NCBI GenBank assembly: GCA_951812535.1
Contig: CATOSK010000006.1
Location: 434,001-498,000, forward strand
DNA from: an uncultured Dehalococcoidia bacterium
GTDB taxonomy: Bacteria; Chloroflexota; Dehalococcoidia; Lucifugimonadales; UBA3495
Direction: 5' to 3'
Length of the DNA: 64,000 nucleotides
The first letter of the stretch is position 1, and each line of letters starts with the position of its first letter. The notes under the pieces were generated by a model, which saw only the letters and a list, made by a program, of their open reading frames with translations, was not told the origin of the DNA and made no database searches. Shown here one piece after another: positions 33,055 through 39,386 of the stretch. Made by a program: the position numbers and the translations under genes.

Positions 33055-33296
33055 ACTGTAGCTGTCAATGTTCCCTCGGGACTGCACAAGGGAGTAAGCT
33101 CCGGTGGAAGCTCTTGCCCATCTTCCATGCAAACTTCGATAATCGTTTGTGCTACCGTCAACAGGCTCTTGAGCGTTTCTTCCGGACTATCGCCCCAGGC
33201 CACACAACCCTGAAGGACCGGAACCTCCCCTTGGTACATCCATCCTTGGTCTTCCGTAGGCTCGTGTAGCACGTAATTCAGCTGGTAGATGTCCAT
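33051..33296 (-). CDS. hicB: HicB-like antitoxin
   Basis: From the ATG at 33296 the product has 81 residues. 'YQLNYVLHEPTEDQGWMYQGEVPVLQGCVAWGDSPEETLKSL' (in parts) is the HicB partial RNase H-like fold: strand, 'P.LQGCVAWGDSPEE' turn, helix. The C-terminal 'MEDGQELPPELTPL' is common in short HicB forms. GGAGAAGG precedes the ATG. It is the first gene of a hicB-hicA operon; its partner is broken, so this antitoxin may have no toxin to restrain. Confidence 0.8.
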   Translation of the reverse strand: MDIYQLNYVLHEPTEDQGWMYQGEVPVLQGCVAWGDSPEETLKSLLTVAQTIIEVCMEDGQELPPELTPLCSPEGTLTATV

Positions 33297-33440
33297 ATTT
33301 CCTTCTCCGGTGCGACTGCCCCTTTTACGAAATATTTCCATTTTGCTCTGCTTGAGACTTTTGGTCAAAGGAAACGCACTCAACGGACTGGTACCAGCCC
33401 GCACCCAGACCTATCATCCGGCCTTCCCGTTTGCGGCAAG

Positions 33441-33469
33441 TTTCACAATCCCCGCCGTTGTGCTAGAAT
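33441..33469 (+). promoter_or_regulatory. Sigma-70-type promoter for the HAD/selenoprotein genes
   Basis: TTTCAC (33441-33446), 17 bases, TAGAAT (33464-33469) with TG upstream (TTGTGC-TAGAAT). It would give a leader of about 85 bases before the ATG at 33561. Confidence 0.65.
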
Positions 33470-33560
33470 GCGTCAACTTTTCCCGTCTCCCGTACGCCCT
33501 CCGTCGGGCCGCACCGTGTTCCTCGCCAGGGGTTGCGCCCGGGCAAGTGCAAGGCCGTAG

Positions 33561-34295
33561 ATGATAAAAGTTGTAACCTTCGACTTCTACAACACGCTGG
33601 TCAAATTCTGGCCCCCGCTGGAGCAGATCCAGCAGGCGGCGTGTCAGGAGTTCGGGTTGAACGTCTCCGAGGAAGGCATCACCCGGGGCTACGCCGTGGC
33701 CGATGTCTTCTTCAACAGCGAGAACGCCCGGCTTCCCCTCACCCTCCGCACCGACTCCCAACGCCTCGAGTTCTTCACCGTCTACGAGCAGATGATCCTC
33801 CAGGAGGCCGGCCTCGGCGTCTCCCTAGACCTCGCCCGACAGGTCTGGCAGATGGCCTCCGCCGTCCCCAAGGAGTTCACCCCCTTCGAGGACACCGCCG
33901 GAGCCCTCGCCGAGATCCATGACAACGGCTACCAGATCGGCATCCTTTCCAACCTCCGCCGCAACATGGACGAGCTCTGCGACCGACTCGGATTGAGCCG
34001 GTACCTCGATTTCGTCCTCAGCCCCGCCGACGCCGGCGCCGAAAAGCCCGCCCCTCCCATCTTCCACGCCGCCCTCAGGCGCGCCACCGCCCAGCCGGAA
34101 GAGGCCGTCCACGTCGGAGACCAGCACAAGGCCGATGTCCTCGGCGCCCGTTCCGTCGGAATGCACGCCGTCCTCCTCGACCGGGGCGGTTACCACTCCG
34201 ACGTCAACGACTGCACCAGGATAGCATCCCTGGACGAGCTGCCCCCCGTCCTCGCCGGCGCACCCCAGTCCCTCAACTCCTACCGGCAGGGCTAA
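33561..34295 (+). CDS. HAD-superfamily hydrolase
   Basis: The product has 244 residues. Motif I is 'VVTFDFYNTLV' (nucleophile Asp, then Asn-Thr as in DxxxT), motif II is 'IGILSNLRRN', motif III is the Lys in 'DAGAEKPAPPIF', and motif IV is 'VHVGDQHKADVLGARSVG' (in parts). The large helical cap between motifs I and II is type C1, as in haloacid dehalogenases and phosphoglycolate phosphatases. The substrate cannot be told. Two selenoprotein genes follow with gaps of about 78 bases and may be co-transcribed. Confidence 0.87.
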   Translation: MIKVVTFDFYNTLVKFWPPLEQIQQAACQEFGLNVSEEGITRGYAVADVFFNSENARLPLTLRTDSQRLEFFTVYEQMILQEAGLGVSLDLARQVWQMASAVPKEFTPFEDTAGALAEIHDNGYQIGILSNLRRNMDELCDRLGLSRYLDFVLSPADAGAEKPAPPIFHAALRRATAQPEEAVHVGDQHKADVLGARSVGMHAVLLDRGGYHSDVNDCTRIASLDELPPVLAGAPQSLNSYRQG

Positions 34296-34374
34296 CCCCT
34301 CTTCCCATCCTCTCCAGCACAACCGGACACCCGGGCAGAACCCAACGTCTCCATCGGCCAATACAGGAGCCGCC

Positions 34375-35007
34375 ATGACCCAGCCCCTCCACCTCGAACG
34401 CGACCCCGCCGAACCCGTCAAGGTAATCGTCTGGTACGACTACATTTGACCCTGGTGCTACGTCGGCCTGGAGCGGGTCGACAAGTTGTCCCAGGATTAC
34501 AACATCTCGGTAGTAGGCCAGGCCTACCTCCTGCGCCCCGACACCCCCAAGGAGGGCATCGTCCGCCAGCCCCGTCCCGGCGAGACGGAAGACCTCCTCA
34601 GCGAACCCCTGCGCAGCCAGGCTGGTGATGCCAACCTCATAATGCGTCCGCCCCCGGTCACCCCCAACACCTTGCACATCCTCGAGGCCACCGAATACGC
34701 CCAGCAGCAGGGCAAGTTCATGGAGTTCCACCACGCCGCCTACAAGGCCTACTGGGAAGACCGCAAGGACCTGGGGGACCTCGCCGTCATCGAGGAAGTC
34801 GCCGACTCCGTCTCCCTCAACTCCGCCGAGTTGCTCCACCACCTTGAGACGAGCCAACACACCGAAACCGTCATGAACCAGTACCAGCAGGCCCTCCAGT
34901 ACGGCATACGCGGAATCCCCACCTTCGTCGTGGGCAACCTCCTCTTCACCGGCGCCCACCCCTACGAAATCTTCCAGTCCGCCATGAAAAAAGTCCTGGA
35001 GGAGTAA
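34375..35007 (+). CDS. DsbA/FrnE-like selenoprotein with a U-P-W-C active site
   Basis: The ATG at 34375 has AGGAG ahead. The frame reads 'VKVIVWYDYI', then UGA at 34447-34449, then 'PWCYVGLERVDKLSQDYN'. FrnE-type DsbA proteins read 'D..CPWCY.G' here, so UGA sits exactly at the first active-site Cys and is best read as selenocysteine (U25). The remainder is full length: helical insert 'FMEFHHAAYKAYWED', then 'YGIRGIPTFVVGNLLFTGAHPYE' (in parts) with the cis-Pro, ending at 35007 (210 residues). A stem GACCC/GGGTC can form just after UGA. It is probably a cytoplasmic thiol-disulfide oxidoreductase. A conventional call would wrongly start at 34486. Confidence 0.88.
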
Positions 35008-35083
35008 TCCTTCCGCACCAAGAATTGGCTTGAATGGCCCGGAACGCCACGTTCCGGGTCAATTTTCTCCCCGGAGGCCCCAA

Positions 35084-36013
35084 ATGCCCATCGAACCCAA
35101 GGACCTCGTCGCCAACCCGGAAACAACCCCCTTCTCCCGCCTCAAGTACCTCGTCCGCCAGTCCGACGATGACGTCACCCGCTTCATGAACCAGCTCTTC
35201 AACCTCGCCACCGTCGCCAAGGAAGAGGACGACTGGCAGCCCGTCGACCAGTTCCTCAACCGCTGGGAGGACATCCTCACCGACCGGCTCGCCCTGCCCA
35301 TGGCCTTCGATTCCGCGCCCTGGACGCCTTTCACCAAGCCCCTGGCCGACGCCAGGATTGCCGTCCTCACCACCGGAGGCATCCACACCAGTGACCAGGA
35401 ACCCTTTGACGTCGACGGCGACTGGTCCTACCGGGAAATCCCCCTGGACACCCCCTTGGAAGACTTCCGCGTCTCCCACTCCCACTACGACACCAACGGC
35501 GTCGCCGCAGACGTGGACGCCGTCCTGCCCATTCACCGCCTCCGCGACCTGGCCGCCGAGGGCATCATCGGACAGGCCCAGGACCCCACCTTCAGCTTCA
35601 TGGGCTTCATTCCCGACGTCGCCGGACTCATGGAGGTCAGCGCCCCCGAGGTCGCCGGACGCCTCAAGGACGACGGCGTGGATGGAGTCGTCATCGGAAC
35701 CACTTGACCCCGCTGCCATCAGTCCGGTGGACTGATCGCCCGCACCATCGAAGCCGCCGGAATCCCCACCGTCGTCGTCATGGTCGACCGTCAGAAGGCC
35801 GCCACCATGTCCGTCCCCCGCGGCCTCATCCTCCGCTTCCCCTTCGGCCGTCCCTTCGGCGCTCCCGGCAGCCCTGACCAGCATCGCATCGTCCTTGAGG
35901 ACGCTCTGGAAGTCCTCAGCACCGCCTCCCAGCCCGGCCACATCGTCTCCTCCCCCTACCGCTGGCGCCGCGAAGACTACGCCGCCATCCTCGCCCAACG
36001 CCACGGAAAATAA
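35084..36013 (+). CDS. GrdB/PrdB-like selenoprotein with a U-P-R-C motif
   Basis: From the ATG at 35084 the frame runs 207 codons to 'DDGVDGVVIGTT', then UGA at 35705-35707, then 'PRCHQSGGLIARTIEAAGIPTVVV' (in parts) and on to a TAA at 36013 (309 residues). The family pattern is that of the selenoprotein B subunit of glycine, sarcosine, betaine and D-proline reductases, where Sec is followed by a Cys-containing turn and 'GIPTV'. A strong SECIS-like hairpin lies just downstream of UGA. The N-terminal half 'DARIAVLTTGGIHTSDQEPFD' (in parts) and 'FRVSHSHYDTNGV' also fits. No GrdA, GrdC or PrdA partner is present, so the reaction is unknown. Confidence 0.87.
35718..35736 (+). promoter_or_regulatory. 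Bacterial SECIS-like hairpin
   Basis: Arms ATCAGTCC and GGACTGAT are perfectly complementary with a three-base GGT loop. The loop starts 19 bases after the UGA at 35705-35707. The spacing and the apical G-U match what SelB recognises in known bacterial SECIS elements. Confidence 0.75.
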
Positions 36014-36055
36014 CCCCAGGGGCTGAGTCAGCCCTCAGCATCCCCTTTCAATACA

Positions 36056-36083
36056 GGGGGCTTGGGGGATGCATCCCCCAACG
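36056..36083 (+). repeat. Dispersed palindromic repeat, family B (copy 8)
   Basis: GGGGG-CTT-GGGGGATGCATCCCCC-AACG between convergent genes, with the perfect ATGCAT centre. Confidence 0.85.
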
Positions 36084-36201
36084 TACCCCGGCCCGTCGCC
36101 GCTGAAAAATACCACCATGCAGATGCCGCACCGCGACACCCATCCTTGCTGTATTCAACAATTGCGAGTGTAACGCTCTTGCATCCGGCCCGGCCCTTTG
36201 C

Positions 36202-36558
36202 TCAAAGCCTGAGCAGGTTTACCGGCGTCAGCCGTCCGTTCACCGGATCCACTGCCAGGAGAGCGTCCTCCAACGCGATTACCCCCAGCAGGCAGGGCTC
36301 ACCCTCTTCTCCAAATATGACCGGTGTGGGAAACTCCTTCCCCTCCAGCCTTATAGTGGTCCTTCCCACGTCAGTTGGGACAACCCTTCCGTCAGCCAGC
36401 TCCGACAGGGCTGAACGCTCCACCGGCACTTCCAGCCGTTCCAGAAGTTCTCTGGGAACTGTCGTGAAGGTTGAGCCGGTGTCCACCGTTACTTCCAGTT
36501 GTTCAAACCTGTTCCCTTGGGGGTCTCCCACTCCAATGCTTATCTGTACCCTTCCCAT
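36202..36558 (-). CDS. Retropepsin-like aspartyl protease family protein
   Basis: The product has 118 residues, the size of one retropepsin lobe. 'LEVTVDTGSTFTTVPRELLERL' (in parts) holds the catalytic DTGS/T motif near residue 27; 'LEGKEFPTPVIFGEEGEPCLLGVIALEDALLAVDP' (in parts) holds the second conserved hydrophobic-Gly (LLG) turn. Such single-lobe clan AA proteins act as homodimers. No membrane anchor or signal peptide is seen. It stands alone, between repeats. Substrate unknown. Confidence 0.8.
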   Translation of the reverse strand: MGRVQISIGVGDPQGNRFEQLEVTVDTGSTFTTVPRELLERLEVPVERSALSELADGRVVPTDVGRTTIRLEGKEFPTPVIFGEEGEPCLLGVIALEDALLAVDPVNGRLTPVNLLRL

Positions 36559-36713
36559 TCTTCCTACGCAGGATCCGGCATCCTTCGCTTTTGCAACCTT
36601 CGTCGAGATGTGGGAGGTTTGGCATCCCGCGTCTCGTCAGTTCTCTTCTCAGATTATAGGTTCTTGGGCATCATGTTCAACCGGCGACCGTCAGCGTCCT
36701 GCCCCCAACCCTT

Positions 36714-36756
36714 CGTCGTCCCTGCGCAGGCAGAGCCAGCCCCGCGTAGGATACGG
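36714..36756 (-). repeat. Family C repeat fragment
   Basis: CGTCGTCCCTGCGCAGGCAG ... CCCCGCGTAGG, related to the copy at 32679. Confidence 0.6.
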
Positions 36757-36762
36757 AGTCTC

Positions 36763-36814
36763 CCAGGGCTCTTGGACAAGTTGCCTATGAAGGGCGCGAA
36801 AGCGGCGGCCCTCC
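36763..36814 (+). repeat. Dispersed repeat, family A (copy 7)
   Basis: AGGGCTCTTGGACAAGTTGCC ... GGCGCGAAAGCGGCGGCCCT in parts; ends AGGGC and GCCCT can pair. Confidence 0.75.
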
Positions 36815-36842
36815 AACCACGGGAATCCACACCTCCCATAAA

Positions 36843-36870
36843 GGGGGGTTGGGGGATGAATCCCCCAACG
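36843..36870 (+). repeat. Dispersed palindromic repeat, family B (copy 9)
   Basis: GGGGGG-TT-GGGGGATGAATCCCCC-AACG, between the retropepsin gene and the NuoE-like gene promoter. Confidence 0.85.
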
Positions 36871-36896
36871 TTCCCCGTCCTCCGCCTACATTCCGG

Positions 36897-36925
36897 TTGT
36901 CCGCCTCCCGGCCCTGTGCTAATAT
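36897..36925 (+). promoter_or_regulatory. Sigma-70-type promoter for the NuoE-NuoF-FdhA-like operon
   Basis: TTGTCC (36897-36902), 17 bases, TAATAT (36920-36925) with TGTGC just ahead. The leader would be about 130 bases. Confidence 0.65.
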
Positions 36926-37065
36926 GGCCGGGCGGATTGTTACGAAATTCACGCACTCCCCACGCATGTTTTCAGCAGGTGGCCGGTGCCCCCAGCCTTT
37001 AGCCCCCGCGGAGGCGGGGGGAGCCAATCGGGATTCCAGGGCCAGCGGCCCCGGAGGGGACAGAG

Positions 37066-37527
37066 GTGGATTCTTTTAGGGAACGCATCACCACCGCCGT
37101 CAACAACCAGCCCCAGCCCACCGTCACCGTCCTTTCCTCCCTGCTCGCCGTGGAGGACGCCATCGGCTACATCCCTCAGGAAGCCGTCGCCGCCGTCGCT
37201 AACCGGACCGGCGCTTCCATCAACGACGTCTGGGCCGTTGCCTCCTTCTACCCCAACTTCCGCTTCACCCCTCCCTGCGAGCACCGCCTCGAAATCTGCT
37301 GGGGCCCCTCCTGCCACCTGTCCGGCGCCATGCCCGTCATCGCCGCCGCCCAGGATGCCCTGAACATGGACGGCGAGGGGGACACCCCCGACGGACGCCT
37401 GTCCCTGCGCTACAACACCTGCCTCGGAGCCTGCGCCCAGGCCCCTGTCATCGCCGTCGACCACCACCTCATGGGCCGCCAGACTCCCGACTCGGTCCGG
37501 ACTGTCATCTCGGAAGCCCTGCCGTGA
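37066..37527 (+). CDS. NuoE-like [2Fe-2S] subunit (24 kDa type)
   Basis: The product has 153 residues. An N-terminal helical region ('LLAVEDAIGYIPQEAVAAVANRTG' in parts) and a thioredoxin-like [2Fe-2S] domain: 'EICWGPSCHLSGA' supplies two Cys and 'YNTCLGACAQAPVI' the other two, the pattern of NuoE/HoxE/FdsG. It passes electrons between the flavin subunit and a partner. The GTG start has GGAGGGGACAG ahead. It overlaps the NuoF-like gene by four bases (GTGA). Confidence 0.88.
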   Translation: MDSFRERITTAVNNQPQPTVTVLSSLLAVEDAIGYIPQEAVAAVANRTGASINDVWAVASFYPNFRFTPPCEHRLEICWGPSCHLSGAMPVIAAAQDALNMDGEGDTPDGRLSLRYNTCLGACAQAPVIAVDHHLMGRQTPDSVRTVISEALP

Positions 37528-39281
37528 GCTTCGCCGATATCGCCGCCGAGGCATCCCGCCGCTGGCCCCAGCGGGCCATTGAGGATGTCGCCGCCAACGG
37601 CCCCGGAGGCGAAACATTCGCCCTGACCGCCGGTTCCGCCCCTTGGATCCGGGTCGGAACCGCCCTCTGCGGCAAGGCCGCCGGGGCCGACGCCGTCATT
37701 GACGCCATCAAGGACGTCCTCGCCCGCAACACCATAACCTCCGCCCGCATCAGCGAGGTCGGGTGCTTCGGCCTCTGCTTTGCCGAGCCCCTCGTCGACA
37801 TCCAGCTTCCCAACGGGCCCCGCGTCTTCTACGGCAACGTCACACCCGAAACCGCCGAGCAGATTATCGTCAGCCACCTCGCCAACGCCACCCCTGCCGT
37901 GGACCTTGCCCTCGGCACCCAGGGCGGCTCCGTCCCGGGCATCCCCGACATCTCCCAGCACCCCATGAAGCGGAACGAGACCCGCATCGCCCTCCGCAAC
38001 GCGGGCACCATCGACCCCGGGGACATCTACCAGTACATCGCCAGCGGAGGCTACCACGCCCTCAACAAGGCCCTCACCGGGATGACTCCCCAGGAAATGC
38101 TGGAGCAGGTCAACGCCTCCGGCCTTCGCGGACGGGGCGGCGCAGCCTTCCCCGCTGGCACCAAGTGGAACTTCCTCGCCGGCTCCCCCGCTCCCATGAA
38201 ATACATCCTCTGCAACTGCGAGGAAGGTGATCCCGGCGCATTCAACGACAAGGGCATCGTCGAAAGCGACCCCAACACCGTCGTCGAGGGAGTCACCCTC
38301 GCCGGATACGCCTGCGCCGCCCGCCGCGGCTATATATTCATCCGCCACGGCCACGACGGCCCCATCGACCGCGCCCGACAGGCCATCAGCCAGGCCTATG
38401 ACCTGGGACTGCTCGGAGAAAACATCCTCGGCACCGAGTTTTCCTTCGACCTGGAGGTCGCCCTCACCGGCGATTCCTACGTCTCCGGCGAGGAGACCGC
38501 CCTCATGGAGGCCATCGAGGGCAAGCGCTCCATGCCCCGCTACCGCCCGCCCTTCCCCGCCCAGGTCGGCGTCTTCGGACAGCCCTCCAACATCAACAAC
38601 GTCAAGACCCTCGCCTACGTCCCCGAAATCGTCGCCCGCGGTGGCGAGTGGTTCGCCGGAATCGGACACGAACGCAGCACCGGCACTGCCATCATCTGCC
38701 TGACCGGCGCTCTCAACTACACCGGAATGGTCGAGGTCCCCATGGGCCTGTCCCTCCGCGAAGTCCTCTACGACGTGGGGGGAGGGGTCAAGGGCGGCAA
38801 GGATCTGAAGCTGGTCCAGACCGGCGGCCCCCTGGGTGGCGTTCTCAGTGCGGACAGCCTTGACCTGGTGCTGGACTTCGAGGTCTTCCGCGATGCCGGC
38901 GCTATCCTCGGCTCCGGCGGTATCATCGCCGCCGACGAGGACACCTGCATCGTCGACCTCACCCGCGCCCTCATCGCCTTCTGCCAGTACGAGTCCTGCG
39001 GCAAGTGCTTCCCCTGCCGCATGGGCATGAGCCACCTCCTCGAGGTCCTGGAGCGCATGTGCCGCCTCGAAGGCGAGCCCGGCGACATGGAGCTTATGCG
39101 CACCATCGGCCTCAACATGCAGGCCGGTTCTCTCTGCGGTCACGGACAGTTGGGATTCAACCCCGTGTCCTCTGCCATCAAGTATTTCGGCCCCGAGTTC
39201 GAGGCCCACATCAACGACCACCGCTGTCCCACCGGGGGCTGTTCCCGGCAGACCTTCTCCCCCCGGTTGACCCGAAGGTAA
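37524..39281 (+). CDS. NuoF-like NAD(H):FMN/[4Fe-4S] subunit
   Basis: The product has 585 residues. An N-terminal thioredoxin-like domain (about 1-110, 'EVGCFGLCFAEPLVD') keeps only part of a [2Fe-2S] Cys set. The NuoF domain follows: 'GLRGRGGAAFPAGTKW' near 190 (FMN), 'CNCEEGDPGAFNDKGIVE' near 230 (NADH/FMN), and 'ESCGKCFPCRMGM' near 490 with a fourth Cys in 'SLCGHGQ' for [4Fe-4S]. Such subunits occur in complex I, bidirectional hydrogenases and NAD-dependent formate dehydrogenases. The gene is coupled to the NuoE-like gene, and an FdhA/NuoG-like gene follows after a family A repeat. A soluble NAD-linked dehydrogenase or diaphorase is likely. Confidence 0.9.
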   Translation: MSFADIAAEASRRWPQRAIEDVAANGPGGETFALTAGSAPWIRVGTALCGKAAGADAVIDAIKDVLARNTITSARISEVGCFGLCFAEPLVDIQLPNGPRVFYGNVTPETAEQIIVSHLANATPAVDLALGTQGGSVPGIPDISQHPMKRNETRIALRNAGTIDPGDIYQYIASGGYHALNKALTGMTPQEMLEQVNASGLRGRGGAAFPAGTKWNFLAGSPAPMKYILCNCEEGDPGAFNDKGIVESDPNTVVEGVTLAGYACAARRGYIFIRHGHDGPIDRARQAISQAYDLGLLGENILGTEFSFDLEVALTGDSYVSGEETALMEAIEGKRSMPRYRPPFPAQVGVFGQPSNINNVKTLAYVPEIVARGGEWFAGIGHERSTGTAIICLTGALNYTGMVEVPMGLSLREVLYDVGGGVKGGKDLKLVQTGGPLGGVLSADSLDLVLDFEVFRDAGAILGSGGIIAADEDTCIVDLTRALIAFCQYESCGKCFPCRMGMSHLLEVLERMCRLEGEPGDMELMRTIGLNMQAGSLCGHGQLGFNPVSSAIKYFGPEFEAHINDHRCPTGGCSRQTFSPRLTRR

Positions 39282-39320
39282 CCCCTCCCCAGGGCGTCAG
39301 CCATTGGGAGAAACCTTTAG

Positions 39321-39379
39321 GAGCGAACCCGCAACGTTTGGACAAGTTACCTTGCGGTGCGGGTGAGCGTTTTAGAGAG
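39321..39379 (+). repeat. Dispersed repeat, family A (copy 8) in the 5' leader of the FdhA-like gene
   Basis: ACCCGCAACG-TTTGGACAAGTTACCTTG-CGGTGCGGGT with pairing ends, followed by GAGCGTTTTAGAGAG. The same tail (CTTTAGAGAGG) ends the tandem array at 26357. In both cases it lies a few bases before an ATG and may serve as the ribosome-binding region. Confidence 0.75.
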
Positions 39380-39386
39380 TAAAACC

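Larger units (their letters stand above)
36559..37065. other. Repeat-rich intergenic stretch with one promoter
   Basis: No gene is evident. The stretch holds a family C fragment (about 36714-36756), a family A element (36763-36814), a family B element (36843-36870), a promoter (36897-36925) and a short GCCCCCGCGGAGGCGGGGG palindrome near 37002-37020 shortly before the NuoE-like gene. Confidence 0.65.

Noticed and set aside
34375-34449. Nonsense mutation interpretation of the DsbA-like gene
   Set aside because: UGA replaces precisely the active-site Cys, the rest of the gene is intact, and three other genes show the same kind of replacement; selenocysteine is the simpler reading.
37410-39221. 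603-codon minus-strand frame opposite the NuoF-like gene
   Set aside because: Same shadow effect: rich in Gly, Val, Asp, Glu, no domain, and the sense strand codes a well-conserved flavoprotein.
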